NCBI GenBank assembly: GCA_902780935.1
Contig: CACZHP010000019.1
Coordinates: forward strand, 1 to 56,371
Reading direction: 5' to 3'
Length of the DNA: 56,371 nucleotides
Source: an uncultured Bacteroidia bacterium
GTDB lineage: Bacteria > Bacteroidota > Bacteroidia > Bacteroidales > UBA932
Under the pieces are notes generated by a model. That model was not told where the DNA came from. It made no database searches and worked only from the letters and a program-made list of their open reading frames with translations. This document shows, piece by piece, positions 8,105-18,141 of the stretch. Position 1 is the first letter of the stretch. Each line of letters opens with the position of its first letter. The translations under genes and the position numbers were made by a program.

Positions 8105-9793
8105 ATGAAAAGGAAAGTTTCAGCTATATTACTCCTCGCCTTGGCGTTGGTCCTGACCTTCCCGGAGAGTTTATCCGGTCAGGAACGGAAGGGCAAGTTC
8201 TTCTGGAACAGGCACAAGATCGAGAATCAGGAGCTCCGCTCGAGGATAGACTCGATGAGCGTCATTATCGACAGCCTGAGGAAAGACATCATCCTCAAGG
8301 ACAGCCTGGCGAAGGAGATGCTCAGCATCTACGAGGAGAACGAGGGCAAGAGCGCGGCCGGACTCAATCCGGAGGACTACAGTCCCGAGCTCACTGACAG
8401 CCTGCTCAACATCTGGTACCTCCACAGGCAGGTTAACAACGACCGTCACGGCGAGGAATACGACATGGACTCGGTCCACTTCACGTCCGATGTCTCCGAC
8501 GAGGTCCTGAAAGACAGGCTGGAGAGCATGAACTCCTACATCACCCTCCCCTTCAACGAGACCGTCAGGAACTACATGGTGCTGTATTCGGAGAAGATGC
8601 CGACCAAGATGGGCAACATCCTCGGACTTTGCCAGTACTATATGCCGATCTTTGAGGAGACCTTCAGCAAATACGACCTTCCGGACGAGCTGAAATACAT
8701 GGCTATCATCGAGTCTGCCCTGAACCCCGTGGCGGTCTCAAGGGCCGGAGCGAAAGGAATGTGGCAGTTCATGACCAAGACCGCCAAGAGCTACGGCCTG
8801 GAAATCAACTCGTTCGTGGACGAGAGGCTGGATCCTTTCAAGGCCTCGGACGCGGCCGCCCGCTACCTCGTGGACTCCTACCGGCTCTTCGGCGACTGGA
8901 ACCTGGCCATATCTTCCTACAACTGTGGCCCCGGGAATGTCAACAAGGCCATCCGACGTGGCGGAGGAAGGGATTTCTGGACCGTGTATGACTACCTTCC
9001 AAGGGAGACAAGGGGATATGTCCCCGCCTTCGTGGGAGCCATGTACGCCATCCGGTACAGCAAGGAATACGGTCTCACTCCAAGCAATGTCCAAATGCCC
9101 GTCCAGGTGGACACCTTTGAGATCAGGAGAAACCTCCATTTCGAGCAGATCAGCGACCTGGTCGGGATCTCGGTCGAGGAACTCGAGAACCTCAACCCGC
9201 AGTACATCAAGGACGTGATCCCCGGCAACAGCGGCACCTACATCCTGCGCATCCCGTTCAACTACACCAGCGCTTTCATCGCCAACGAGGACTCCCTCTA
9301 TACCCACAGGGCTGAGGAACTCCTCAATCCCCAGACACTCATAAGTTCCAAGCCTGTCCCGCGGGGATCTTCATCAGCCTCCAGCTCAGGATCTTCCACA
9401 ACCAGCCGTACCACCTACAAGGTCAGAAGCGGGGACAACCTCGGGAAGATCGCTGCCAGGTACCATGTGACGGTGAACCAGCTCAAGAGCTGGAACCACC
9501 TGCACAGCAATACGATACGAGTCGGTCAAACCTTGGTGATACATAAGGCCGGCGCACCGGCGTCAAGCACTTCGGCAGGTTCTTCCTCCTCAAAGCCTAA
9601 GACTTCAGCCAGCACTTCCTCCTCCAAGCCGCAGTCTTCTTCCGCCCAGGCTACCACATACAAAGTCAAGCAGGGCGACAACCTCTACAACATCGCCAAG
9701 AAGTACGGCACCACAGCCGACAAGCTGATGAGATACAACGGGATCAGCAGCAAGCTCCGGATCGGACAGATCATCAAGATTCCTCCAAAGTAG
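8105..9793 (+). CDS. MltD-like membrane-bound lytic murein transglycosylase with LysM repeats
   Basis: 562 residues. The start MKRKVSAILLLALALVLTF is a signal peptide; upstream in-frame ATGs lie inside the DUF5683 gene and are rejected. A coiled region (about 40-75) precedes the transglycosylase (SLT) domain, about residues 170-320, with catalytic Glu203 in AIIESALNP, then GAKGMWQFM and AISSYNCGPGNV motifs. Three LysM-type modules follow: a degenerate one (about 340-395) and two clear ones (about 437-480 and 517-561, each starting TTYKVxxGDNL), separated by Ser-rich linkers. The enzyme cleaves the MurNAc-GlcNAc bond with formation of 1,6-anhydroMurNAc, in the periplasm. It ends exactly where the convergent gene ends, with no terminator. 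Confidence 0.92.
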   Translation: MKRKVSAILLLALALVLTFPESLSGQERKGKFFWNRHKIENQELRSRIDSMSVIIDSLRKDIILKDSLAKEMLSIYEENEGKSAAGLNPEDYSPELTDSLLNIWYLHRQVNNDRHGEEYDMDSVHFTSDVSDEVLKDRLESMNSYITLPFNETVRNYMVLYSEKMPTKMGNILGLCQYYMPIFEETFSKYDLPDELKYMAIIESALNPVAVSRAGAKGMWQFMTKTAKSYGLEINSFVDERLDPFKASDAAARYLVDSYRLFGDWNLAISSYNCGPGNVNKAIRRGGGRDFWTVYDYLPRETRGYVPAFVGAMYAIRYSKEYGLTPSNVQMPVQVDTFEIRRNLHFEQISDLVGISVEELENLNPQYIKDVIPGNSGTYILRIPFNYTSAFIANEDSLYTHRAEELLNPQTLISSKPVPRGSSSASSSGSSTTSRTTYKVRSGDNLGKIAARYHVTVNQLKSWNHLHSNTIRVGQTLVIHKAGAPASSTSAGSSSSKPKTSASTSSSKPQSSSAQATTYKVKQGDNLYNIAKKYGTTADKLMRYNGISSKLRIGQIIKIPPK

Positions 9794-11557
9794 TCAGATA
9801 GCGAGAACTGCCTGGAGCCTGGCCTCCCTTACGGACGGCTTCGGATTCTCCATGAGAGGATAAGAGACATCGGAGACCCTGAGGTAAAGCTTCAGGGTCT
9901 TCCTTTTCCAAGGGCGGAACTTCCTGCCGCACACTGCGGAGATGGCGATTCCCCTTCCGTAATATGCTGGAACCGAGAAGTTTCCGGGAGCGTCCCGCTC
10001 GTATGAATATATCCTGTCATCCCAATTGTCAACAATGAAGAGCGTCCCTCTCAGGTAGGCACCCAGGTTCCCGGTCTTCCTTCCTATCTCCAGATATCCC
10101 AGGCCTGAGAGCGACTTGCAGAGCAGTCCCTCCAGCCGTAGGCGCGCTTTCCAGGCGGAAGAGTCCGACTCCCCGTACCGGGCTGAGATCCCCGCTGACG
10201 ACCAGTCAAGGTCCGCCCGCAAGCCCGTGCGGTACACGAGATAGGCCTCATAAGGGCGATAACGCTCGTTGAACCGGAGCGAGAGCACATGATTCGGGCC
10301 CAATTGGAAGGGTATCTTCGCGAAGACCTTGACCTGCCGGCGACTCCTGTCGGAATCTTTGACACCCAGGTCGGCCGTGAGCTGGAGTCCATACCTCTCT
10401 ATCCCTAAAGCGGCCCCCAGCTCGTCTGTCGTCTTTGTCCAGCTCCTGACCCCGCCGCTGAATGCAGGGTCGAAAGCCGCCGGATAATACCTCGCAACAC
10501 CGCTCACTCTCCATCCTTCCCCAAAGACGATAGACGAGCCGGCAACCGCCGCGACCGCACCAGAAGCGAGATCGCAAGCCACCTCACCGAACATGTCTGC
10601 CCCGCGATGATTCCACCTGAAATCACCGGACACCTTTCCCCTCTTCCCTGTCCACCAGCCCGAGACACCGGCCTGTCCGTTCCGCCCGCCCCAGCCGAGC
10701 GAGGCTCCCGGCATGATCCTGTCCCCCGTTCCGGGGAAAGACAGGAAAGGCAATAAGGTGAACCGGCCAGCGGATAATTCAGCGGCCGCTCCCCTATGAC
10801 TGCCGATTCCGGACCAGGACCACGACGGGGACAGCCCGGCAGGACGCCGCGAAAAAGATGACGAGGAGGAGAACCCTCCTAGGGACATTCCGCTCCAAAG
10901 GGAAAGCCCCTGACCGAGACGCAGGTTATAGTCCCCTATCACCGCCCTGGACAGAATCCGTCTGCCATGGAAGCAGATATTCGCGGACCATGAAGACGGG
11001 GGAAACTTTTCCTTGTCATCGTAATATGACCTGGCGGCAAGCGAGATGTCCGGCAGATGCCCGCCTGAAAGCTTGTATTTCAAACCATAACCTGTGGCTT
11101 CTCCTTTCACTGTTCCTCGGACCAGCGCATCGTGACTGGTCCCCCGATCCGTTTTCCCGATCCGTCCTGGTGGAGCGTGGCTCTCAAGCGACACAAAGGG
11201 CCGCAGGGCGGCCACATATTCCTCCGAGAATCCTTCAATCAGAGCCAGTTCCTGAAAAGACAGGACATCCCCGTGACGGGACCGGTAATCCTCCAGGCTG
11301 GCCGCCTGGTACTGGCTCAACAGTCCGCTGGACACAAGGCGGGATCGCCCGTACAGGTTGATCGGAAGAGGGTGGGAAAGAAAGTGACTGAATTTTTCAA
11401 TCTCTTGCTCGTCAAGGTCTTCCGCACAAGAAGCCCCAGTCAGGACGAGTATGTTCCCGATGTGTTCACCCGTCTGGGCCGGCACGAGGACCGGAACGCA
11501 GGCAAGACGCAGGGAAAGCAGCGGAACGACAACGGCAAGGAATGTGAAGTTTCTCAT
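9794..11557 (-). CDS. Exported helix-hairpin-helix protein with outer-membrane beta-barrel-like body
   Basis: 587 residues. After a signal peptide (about 1-28) comes a ComEA-like helix-hairpin-helix region (about 40-125, with YQAASLEDYRSRHGDVLSFQ and LIEGFSEEYVAALRPF). The rest alternates short hydrophobic and polar segments rich in Gly, Ser, Trp, Tyr and Arg, as in beta-barrels, and ends with an Ala/Ile-rich strand. Related Bacteroidota proteins are annotated only as HhH domain-containing; a DNA-binding or uptake role is a guess. Its stop codon (9794-9796) touches the stop of the convergent transglycosylase gene. Start ATG at 11557 directly precedes the signal peptide. Confidence 0.75.
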   Translation of the reverse strand: MRNFTFLAVVVPLLSLRLACVPVLVPAQTGEHIGNILVLTGASCAEDLDEQEIEKFSHFLSHPLPINLYGRSRLVSSGLLSQYQAASLEDYRSRHGDVLSFQELALIEGFSEEYVAALRPFVSLESHAPPGRIGKTDRGTSHDALVRGTVKGEATGYGLKYKLSGGHLPDISLAARSYYDDKEKFPPSSWSANICFHGRRILSRAVIGDYNLRLGQGLSLWSGMSLGGFSSSSSFSRRPAGLSPSWSWSGIGSHRGAAAELSAGRFTLLPFLSFPGTGDRIMPGASLGWGGRNGQAGVSGWWTGKRGKVSGDFRWNHRGADMFGEVACDLASGAVAAVAGSSIVFGEGWRVSGVARYYPAAFDPAFSGGVRSWTKTTDELGAALGIERYGLQLTADLGVKDSDRSRRQVKVFAKIPFQLGPNHVLSLRFNERYRPYEAYLVYRTGLRADLDWSSAGISARYGESDSSAWKARLRLEGLLCKSLSGLGYLEIGRKTGNLGAYLRGTLFIVDNWDDRIYSYERDAPGNFSVPAYYGRGIAISAVCGRKFRPWKRKTLKLYLRVSDVSYPLMENPKPSVREARLQAVLAI

Positions 11558-11657
11558 CAGCAGCTCGGTTTTCCGCGAATATAATCCGCCCCCGGCGATT
11601 TACCACGGAATGATAAAAAAGTGTCCACGTTTATTTCTGTTTTTTATAAGGATTGGC

Positions 11658-11665
11658 TATTTTTG
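11658..11665 (+). promoter_or_regulatory. -7 promoter element of the hpt-adk operon
   Basis: TATTTTTG matches TAnnTTTG; a TTTCTG at 11634-11639 is a weak -33 box 18 bases upstream. The leader to ATG 11688 is about 16 bases and AT-rich. Confidence 0.7.
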
Positions 11666-11687
11666 TATATTACTTAAATAAACATTT

Positions 11688-12803
11688 ATGAGCAACATCA
11701 GACTTCACGACAAATCTTTCCGCCCCTTCATCGATTACGACCGTATCGAGGAGGCCATCGACAACGTGGCCCTCAAGATCAACTCGGACTACAAGGACTC
11801 CGAGGACGTGCCCGTCCTGCTTTGCGTCCTCAACGGCTCCATCCTCTTTACGGCTGAGCTGATGAAAAGGCTCACTTTCAAATGCGAGATCGTTTGTGTC
11901 AAGCTGTCCTCCTACGTGGGCACCCAGTCCACTGGAGAGGTAAGGGACATAATCGGCATGACAGGCAGCGTGAAAGGAAAGAGGGTGATCATCGTCGAGG
12001 ACATCATCGATTCCGGAAGGACGATAGCCAACCTCGTGAGGATGATGGAGGCCAACGGAGCCACGCAGACCAAGATCTGCACGATGCTCTTCAAGCCCGG
12101 ATGCTACAAGCTGGACAAGAAGATAGATTATGTCGCCATGGACATCCCGGACGATTTCATAGTCGGGTTCGGCCTCGACTACGACGGCCTTGGAAGGAAT
12201 TATAAAGATATCTATGTTTTGGACGAGAATATGAAATATTACATTCTTTTCGGCCCTCCGGGTGCGGGCAAAGGCACCCAGGCCGCCTCTATGGCGGAAA
12301 GGTTCAATCTCTGCCACATCTCGACCGGAGACCTCCTCAGGGGCGAGATGGCCAGCGGCAGCGAGCTCGGCCTCAAGGCCAAGGCCTTGATCGAGGCCGG
12401 AGAGCTTGTCCCCGACGAGATCGTCGAGGGGATGATCGAGAAAAAGTTCGACACCGTCGAGGGTTATTCAGGCTTCCTGCTGGACGGCTTCCCCCGCACC
12501 ACTGCCCAGGCCGAGGCTCTTGACAAGATGCTCGCAAAAAGGGACACCAAGGTAACTGGGGTCGTATCACTGATGATTCCCGACGAGATGATCAAGGAGA
12601 GGATCAAGCACCGCGCCGCCATCGAGGGGCGTGCCGATGACGCCTCCGACGAGACCATCGCCAATAGGATCAGGACCTATCACGAGAAGACCGAGCCGCT
12701 CGTGGAATACTACAAGGCATCCGGAGCCTACAACGAGATTGACGGCATCGGCACCATTGAAGAAGTGCGCGGGAGGGTCAACTCCTTGATGGAGACTCTT
12801 TAG
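11688..12803 (+). CDS. Hypoxanthine phosphoribosyltransferase - adenylate kinase fusion
   Basis: A 371-residue two-domain protein. Residues 1 to about 180 are an HPRT: VLNGSILF early, SSYVGTQSTGEV near 80, and the PRPP loop VIIVEDIIDSGRT (about 105-117). Met182 then starts a complete short-type adenylate kinase: P-loop GPPGAGKGTQ (about 187-196), the AMP-binding ISTGDLLRG, LDGFPRT, and a LID without zinc cysteines. HPRT salvages hypoxanthine/guanine with PRPP; Adk interconverts AMP, ADP and ATP. In many Bacteroidota hpt and adk are separate neighbours next to obg, so this looks like an in-frame merger at the gene junction. The ATG at 12231 could also act as an internal start for free Adk (190 residues). 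Both domains look intact. Confidence 0.93.
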   Translation: MSNIRLHDKSFRPFIDYDRIEEAIDNVALKINSDYKDSEDVPVLLCVLNGSILFTAELMKRLTFKCEIVCVKLSSYVGTQSTGEVRDIIGMTGSVKGKRVIIVEDIIDSGRTIANLVRMMEANGATQTKICTMLFKPGCYKLDKKIDYVAMDIPDDFIVGFGLDYDGLGRNYKDIYVLDENMKYYILFGPPGAGKGTQAASMAERFNLCHISTGDLLRGEMASGSELGLKAKALIEAGELVPDEIVEGMIEKKFDTVEGYSGFLLDGFPRTTAQAEALDKMLAKRDTKVTGVVSLMIPDEMIKERIKHRAAIEGRADDASDETIANRIRTYHEKTEPLVEYYKASGAYNEIDGIGTIEEVRGRVNSLMETL

Positions 12804-12826
12804 AAACATCTAAACATCAATTTGTT

Positions 12827-15166
12827 ATGGCCAGACGCTTCCGTACGGTCCTGCTGACTCTATTAATATCCGTTATGCCAGTGGCCGCCCAGGAGCCGCT
12901 GGAGGATATGATCGCGAGAGGGCTTTCCCGCTCGGCGACCCAGGCATTGATCCTTGCCAAGAACCTCAAGGACAAGCCAGCCGCCCTGCCCCGCACTTGG
13001 GAGAACGGCGAGCTCAAGACCACCTCTTACTCCGGATGGGTCTCCGGTTTTTTCCCGGGAGTGCTCTGGATGATGTATGATGAGACCGGGGACAATCGAT
13101 ACCGGTATTACGCCGAGATGTACACCTCAAGGGTCGAACCGGCCAAGAAGATCACCAATAACCATGATGTCGGCTTCATGCTGATGTCCAGTTTCGGCCG
13201 GGGGTACAGACTTACCGGCAATCCCCATTATCTTGAGGTGATCCACGAAGGGACAGACAGCCTCATGACCCGCTGGAACCCATTCCTTGGGGTGATGAAG
13301 TCATGGAACGAGAACGACCGATGGAAGTTCCCCGTCATCATCGACAACATGATGAATCTGGAGATGCTTTGCTTCTCCACCAAGATGTTCGGGGACAGGA
13401 GCTACGAGGACGCGGCCGTGACTCACGCCAACACCACTTTAAAGAACCACTTCCGACCGGATGCTTCCACCTGGCATGTGGTATCGTACGATCCTGTCGC
13501 GGGCGGTGTGCAGGTTAAAAATACCGCTCAGGGATATTCCGACGACAGCGCTTGGGCCAGAGGACAGTCATGGGGCCTTTATGGATATACCATGATGTAC
13601 AGGGAGACCCTGAATCCAACCTTTCTGGAGCAGGCCCGCAAGATTGCCCGCTTCCTGAGGGACCATCCGAATCTCCCCGCGGACAAGATCCCCTGCTGGG
13701 ATTACAACGCGCCTGGAGCTCCCGACACCCAAAGGGATGCCTCTGCGGGAGCCATCATGGCGTCGGCCCTCATCGAGCTCAGCCAGCTCGACCCGGGTCC
13801 CGAGTCCGCCGGATGGCTGGAACTCGCTGTCCAGCAGCTCCGTACCCTAAGCTCTCCAGAGTATCTGGCGGAGCCTGGAGAGCAAGGTGGCTTCATCCTC
13901 AAGCACAGCGTAGGAAGCCTCCCGGGCCGCTCGGAGGTGGATGTCCCGCTGACCTACGCCGACTATTATTACATCGAGGCCCTGCAGAGACTGAAAAAGC
14001 TCCTGAAGCGGCCTGACGGAGCTGCTGACAGGAAGGTCTGGGTTGAGACCATGGCCCGGATCGCCGGTCCGGTCCTCGAGAACCTCGCGGCCGGAACCCT
14101 GAGAAAGAACATGCCCTATGAGACGAGGAACAAATCCCTTCCCCATCAGGACGTGGCTTACCTTGAGGCTTTCGGAAGGACCATTTGTGGAATAGCCCCC
14201 TGGCTCGAGCTCGGGCCGGACGACACCGAGGAAGGACGTTTGAGGGCGAAGTTCATAGACCTGACTGTCAAGGGTATGGCCAATGCGGTCGATCCTTCCT
14301 CCCCTGACTATCTCACCTTCGGGGGCACTCCCGAGGGCCAGCCCCTTGTGGACGCGGCATTCCTGGCTGAAGGGGTTTTGAGAGCGCCGACCCAGATCTG
14401 GGGCAGACTCGACGAAAAGACCCGGGAGCGTCTGGTCACCGAATGGAAGCGTTCCCGCCTGATAAAGCCCGGAGAAAACAACTGGCTCCTTTTCGCCTCC
14501 ACGGTCGAGGCCGCCTTGCTTGAGTTCACCGGCGAATATGACACTGACAGGCTCCTGTACGGGATCAAGCGGTTCCGGGACGACTGGTACAAGGGCGATG
14601 CCTGGTACGGAGACGGCGATGATTTCCATCTTGACTTCTACAACAGCCTCGTGATCCACCCGATGCTGACCGATGTCCTGAGGATCATGAAAAAGCATGG
14701 AATCAAGGGTGCTGAATTCCTTCCCGAGCAGGAGAAACGCCTCGGAAGGTTCGCCTCTGAGCTGGAGAGAATGATCTCCCCAGAGGGGACATACCCTGTC
14801 ATCGGCCGCTCTATCGCCTACCGGTTCGGTTCTTTCCACGCCCTTTCGCAAGCGTCTCTGCTCCACTTGCTTCCCTCCAGCCTGAGTCCTGCCCAAGTCC
14901 GCTCTGCCTTGACAGCTGTGATCTCCAGACAGGCCTCGGCCCCTGGAACCTTTGACAAAGACGGTTGGCTTAGAATCGGTTACGCTGGCAGTCAAGTACA
15001 GATGGGAGAGACCTACATCAACACCGGCAGCGTTTACCTTTGCTGCGCTGCCTTCCTGCCGCTCGGACTTCCTCAAAGCGATCCTTTCTGGGCCGCTCCC
15101 GGCCGGGACTGGACCTCCCGCAAAGCCTGGAACGGCATCGACGTCGGCCTCGACCACGCTTTGTAG
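12827..15166 (+). CDS. GH88 unsaturated glucuronyl/galacturonyl hydrolase fused to DUF2264
   Basis: 779 residues with a signal peptide (1-21, ending AAQ). Residues about 30-400 are a GH88/GH105-type (alpha/alpha)6 barrel: the two key aspartates correspond to Asp114 in NNHDVGFML and Asp173 in [10 protein letters not shown], and [19 protein letters not shown] is characteristic. From about 405 on it is a DUF2264 domain ([49 protein letters not shown]). GH88 enzymes remove the 4,5-unsaturated uronic acid left by polysaccharide lyases; DUF2264 is often seen near polysaccharide-degradation loci. It lies between adk (23-base gap) and obg (22-base gap), so it is probably cotranscribed with housekeeping genes instead of a SusCD locus. 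Exact substrate not deducible. Confidence 0.88.
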   Translation: MARRFRTVLLTLLISVMPVAAQEPLEDMIARGLSRSATQALILAKNLKDKPAALPRTWENGELKTTSYSGWVSGFFPGVLWMMYDETGDNRYRYYAEMYTSRVEPAKKITNNHDVGFMLMSSFGRGYRLTGNPHYLEVIHEGTDSLMTRWNPFLGVMKSWNENDRWKFPVIIDNMMNLEMLCFSTKMFGDRSYEDAAVTHANTTLKNHFRPDASTWHVVSYDPVAGGVQVKNTAQGYSDDSAWARGQSWGLYGYTMMYRETLNPTFLEQARKIARFLRDHPNLPADKIPCWDYNAPGAPDTQRDASAGAIMASALIELSQLDPGPESAGWLELAVQQLRTLSSPEYLAEPGEQGGFILKHSVGSLPGRSEVDVPLTYADYYYIEALQRLKKLLKRPDGAADRKVWVETMARIAGPVLENLAAGTLRKNMPYETRNKSLPHQDVAYLEAFGRTICGIAPWLELGPDDTEEGRLRAKFIDLTVKGMANAVDPSSPDYLTFGGTPEGQPLVDAAFLAEGVLRAPTQIWGRLDEKTRERLVTEWKRSRLIKPGENNWLLFASTVEAALLEFTGEYDTDRLLYGIKRFRDDWYKGDAWYGDGDDFHLDFYNSLVIHPMLTDVLRIMKKHGIKGAEFLPEQEKRLGRFASELERMISPEGTYPVIGRSIAYRFGSFHALSQASLLHLLPSSLSPAQVRSALTAVISRQASAPGTFDKDGWLRIGYAGSQVQMGETYINTGSVYLCCAAFLPLGLPQSDPFWAAPGRDWTSRKAWNGIDVGLDHAL

Positions 15167-15188
15167 ATTAATTCATTGCCCAACGATT

Positions 15189-16181
15189 ATGCCTGACTCG
15201 AATTTCATAGACTACGTCAAGATCTTCTGCGCTTCCGGACACGGAGGAGCGGGATCGATGCATCTGCACAGGGCCAAGTACGTTCCCAAAGGCGGACCGG
15301 ACGGAGGTGACGGAGGCCGCGGAGGCCATATCATCCTGAAAGCCAACCCGCAGTTCTGGACTCTTATCCACCTGAAGTACCGCAAACACGTCAAGGCAGA
15401 GAACGGGGCAAGTGGATCCGGAGGACTCCGCACAGGGAAGAACGGTGAGGACATCATCCTTGAAGTTCCCGTCGGGACAGTCGCTAAAGACGCTGAGACT
15501 GAAGAGGTTCTTTTCGAGATGATGGAGCCTGGCGAAGAGCGGATCCTCTGCAAAGGAGGCCGGGGCGGTCTCGGCAACAATAACTTCAAGACCGCTACCA
15601 ACCAGACTCCCCGTTACGCCCAACCCGGAGAGGAAGGAGAGGAGGGCTGGTTTATCCTCGAGCTGAAACTTCTCGCCGACGTGGGTCTTGTAGGCTTCCC
15701 CAACGCCGGAAAATCCACTCTCCTGGCCGCCGTCACCGCGGCCAAGCCGAAGATCGCCAACTACGCCTTCACCACCCTCGAACCGAACCTGGGGATCGTC
15801 AAATACTATGATGACCAATCCTTCGTCATGGCTGACATCCCAGGGATCATCGAAGGCGCCCATGAAGGTAAAGGCATCGGGATCCGGTTCCTCAGGCACA
15901 TCGAGAGGAACTCGGTGCTACTTTTCATGGTCTCGGCGGAAGAGGACGACATTGCGGCTGGTTACCGCACCCTCCTTAATGAGTTGGAGGAATATAATCC
16001 GGAACTACTTGACAAACAAAGGGTTCTGGCTATAACTAAATGCGATCTGATCGACGGGAAGATAGAATCCGAGATTGAGCCCACCCTCCCGGAGGGCATA
16101 CCTCATGTCTTCATATCCTCAATCTCCGGGGAAGGACTCAAGGAGCTCAAGGACATGTTATGGTCAGCGCTTCAATCATAG
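15189..16181 (+). CDS. obg: Obg/CgtA family GTPase
   Basis: 330 residues: the Gly-rich Obg fold (1-160, with [13 protein letters not shown] at 34-46) and a G domain with G1 GFPNAGKST (169-177), G3 DIPG (216-219) and G4 TKCD (283-286). No C-terminal OCT domain, as usual for Bacteroidota. It acts in late large-subunit ribosome assembly and growth control. The start at 15189 begins the Obg fold; upstream in-frame ATGs fall within the preceding gene. The last 22 bases overlap the PAP2 gene. Confidence 0.96.
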   Translation: MPDSNFIDYVKIFCASGHGGAGSMHLHRAKYVPKGGPDGGDGGRGGHIILKANPQFWTLIHLKYRKHVKAENGASGSGGLRTGKNGEDIILEVPVGTVAKDAETEEVLFEMMEPGEERILCKGGRGGLGNNNFKTATNQTPRYAQPGEEGEEGWFILELKLLADVGLVGFPNAGKSTLLAAVTAAKPKIANYAFTTLEPNLGIVKYYDDQSFVMADIPGIIEGAHEGKGIGIRFLRHIERNSVLLFMVSAEEDDIAAGYRTLLNELEEYNPELLDKQRVLAITKCDLIDGKIESEIEPTLPEGIPHVFISSISGEGLKELKDMLWSALQS

Positions 16182-16852
16182 GCACCTTGCACAGTCTGGA
16201 CCAGGATGTGACACTGTGGCTCAACAGCTTCAGTTCTCCCTGGTCTGACAGCATGTGGACAATGTTCTCCGACAAGAGTTTCTGGATCCCAACGTACGTC
16301 ATCTGCGTGTTTTTCCTTTTCAAGCGGCTAGGCTGGAAAAAGGCCCTGATGGTGCTGGCCTCCTGCGCCGTCGCTTTCGCCCTCTGCGACCAGTTATCCA
16401 ACATCATCAAGCACGCCGTCAACAGGCTACGCCCGAGCTACTCTTTCAGGATGCTCGACTCCGGGCTGAACCTTCTTGAGAAAAGAGGAGGTTTCTACGG
16501 GTTCTTCTCCGCCCATGCGGCCAACGCCTACGCTGTCGCCATGTGTCTTATCATCGGTTTCAGGAACGATAACACCCACACCTACAACGCCTTCTGCAAA
16601 TGGGCCCTCGCCTGGGCAATGCTGGTAGCCGTGAGCAGGATCTTCGTAGGCAAACACTACCTCGGAGATGTCGTGGTCGGGGCCGCGATTGGAATAATAA
16701 CGGGCTATTTTGTCGGGATGCTTACGAGATACCTTGTCCAACGCTTTGTGGACAAGGTACCATTCACAGGTCTGACGGCCATAATAAACAAAAAGATATC
16801 CTCTAAAGTTCAGGGAGAACCTTCTCCATCTGGATTCCCCTCGACCCTTTGA
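16160..16852 (+). CDS. PAP2-family membrane phosphatase
   Basis: 230 residues with about five membrane helices. The three PAP2 motifs are present: [10 protein letters not shown] (near 78-87), [14 protein letters not shown] (near 113) and [12 protein letters not shown] (near 158-169), the last with the nucleophilic His. In Bacteroidota these proteins dephosphorylate undecaprenyl pyrophosphate, phosphatidylglycerophosphate or lipid A; which one applies here cannot be told. Overlaps obg at its 5' end by 22 bases and, tail to tail, the murF end by 50 bases, so its last 17 residues are encoded opposite murF. Confidence 0.88.
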   Translation: MVSASIIGTLHSLDQDVTLWLNSFSSPWSDSMWTMFSDKSFWIPTYVICVFFLFKRLGWKKALMVLASCAVAFALCDQLSNIIKHAVNRLRPSYSFRMLDSGLNLLEKRGGFYGFFSAHAANAYAVAMCLIIGFRNDNTHTYNAFCKWALAWAMLVAVSRIFVGKHYLGDVVVGAAIGIITGYFVGMLTRYLVQRFVDKVPFTGLTAIINKKISSKVQGEPSPSGFPSTL

Positions 16853-18128
16853 CAAGGATCGTCTCGCCGCTGACAGGATTGGCCTTAAGCCATTCGGCGA
16901 GTTCCTCTGAAGTGGCGAACCAGAACACGTCATCCCGCTGGATGCCAGCAAGGGCTTGCCGGAACTCCTCCCCTACCAGGCACACGAAATCAAGTCCCAT
17001 GGACAGGACCTGGGCGAGAACCTTCCGGTGCTCGGCCAGAGACTCATCCCCAAGCTCACGCATATCCCCAAGGAAAGCCGCCTTACGGGGGGCCTGGATC
17101 TGGACGAGATTGTCCAAAGCTGCTGCCATACTGGTCGGATTGGCGTTATAAGCGTCCTGGATGAGGATATTCCTGTCGGTTTTCTCCATCTGGGAACGGT
17201 TATTCTTGGGAATATATTCCTCGACAGCCTTGATCCCATCTTCAAGAGGGACTCCGAAATGGAGGCCGACGGACAAGGCTGCGGCGATGTTGGTGGCGTT
17301 GTACGCCCCGGCGAGACGTGTCTGGACAACCTGTCCTCCGGGCAGTCTCAGACGCAGGTAAGGATAATCGGCGCTTGAGGGGAGGACCTTGGCTTTCAGG
17401 AGGGAGAGGCCGTAAGGTATCACTTGCGAGTCCGGCCAGCGCTCAGCGGCCATGGCGGTCAGGTCAGGGTCGTCGATATTGACAAATGCCTTCCCGCCGT
17501 GAGCGGCGAGGTAGTCGTAAAGCTGGCCCTTCGCCTTCTTCACCCCCTCGAAACTGCCGAATCCGAGCAAATGGGCCCTGCCGACGTTGGTGATTAGTCC
17601 ATAATCCGGCTCGCAGACATCGACCAGATGGGAGATGTCGTCCGGATGGTTGGCTCCCATCTCGATGACAGCCAGCTCGGTGTCTCCGTCAATCGACAAC
17701 AAGGAAAGCGGCACGCCGATGTCGTTGTTGAGATTGCCCCTGGTGGCGGTGACATTGTACCTTGTTGAAAGCACCCGGGTGATGAGTTCCTTGGTGGTAG
17801 TCTTCCCGTTAGTGCCGGTCAAACCAATGACTGTCAGTCGTTTCCCGTCCACAAGGGTATTCTCCCGGTGGTAACGGGCAAGGGCCTTCAGCGCCTCAAG
17901 CGTGTCCGGGACAGGGATAATCCTCCCATCCCCCGAGACCGCGGCGGTGGATCCGGCGTCCGCAACGGCATACTTCGCTCCGGCCACCAAAGCCTTGAGA
18001 GCGAACTCGTTCCCGTTGAAATTCTCACCCTTGAGAGCGATGAAAAGCTCCCCTCCGGATATGTCCCTGCTGTCTGTCGTGACCCGGGAACATTCCTTGA
18101 ACAAGGAATATAACTTCTGGATATCCAT
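16803..18128 (-). CDS. murF: UDP-MurNAc-tripeptide--D-alanyl-D-alanine ligase
   Basis: 441 residues. Mur ligase architecture: N-terminal UDP-MurNAc-tripeptide domain (1-95), central ATPase with GLTGTNGKTTTKE (near 102-114), LAVIEMGANHPDDI, ITNVGRAHL, and a C-terminal domain with DAYNANPTSM. It adds D-Ala-D-Ala to make the UDP-MurNAc-pentapeptide in the cytoplasm. The Met at 18128 (MDIQKLYSLF) is chosen, because the longer frame to 18206 would run into dut. Last gene of the tgt-lptG-uraA-dut-murF operon, starting 13 bases after dut. Confidence 0.94.
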   Translation of the reverse strand: MDIQKLYSLFKECSRVTTDSRDISGGELFIALKGENFNGNEFALKALVAGAKYAVADAGSTAAVSGDGRIIPVPDTLEALKALARYHRENTLVDGKRLTVIGLTGTNGKTTTKELITRVLSTRYNVTATRGNLNNDIGVPLSLLSIDGDTELAVIEMGANHPDDISHLVDVCEPDYGLITNVGRAHLLGFGSFEGVKKAKGQLYDYLAAHGGKAFVNIDDPDLTAMAAERWPDSQVIPYGLSLLKAKVLPSSADYPYLRLRLPGGQVVQTRLAGAYNATNIAAALSVGLHFGVPLEDGIKAVEEYIPKNNRSQMEKTDRNILIQDAYNANPTSMAAALDNLVQIQAPRKAAFLGDMRELGDESLAEHRKVLAQVLSMGLDFVCLVGEEFRQALAGIQRDDVFWFATSEELAEWLKANPVSGETILVKGSRGIQMEKVLPEL

Positions 18129-18141
18129 ATTCTCTGAATAA

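Noticed and set aside
9361-9660. Ser-rich repetitive DNA in the transglycosylase gene considered as a tandem repeat array
   Set aside because: It is the low-complexity linker between LysM modules, without regular repeat units.
13847-15157. A 436-codon open frame antisense to the GH88-DUF2264 gene
   Set aside because: Same shadow effect; the sense protein has signal peptide and catalytic aspartates.
14952-15188. N-terminal extension of Obg by 79 residues
   Set aside because: It lies entirely within the preceding GH88-DUF2264 gene; the Obg fold starts at the ATG at 15189.
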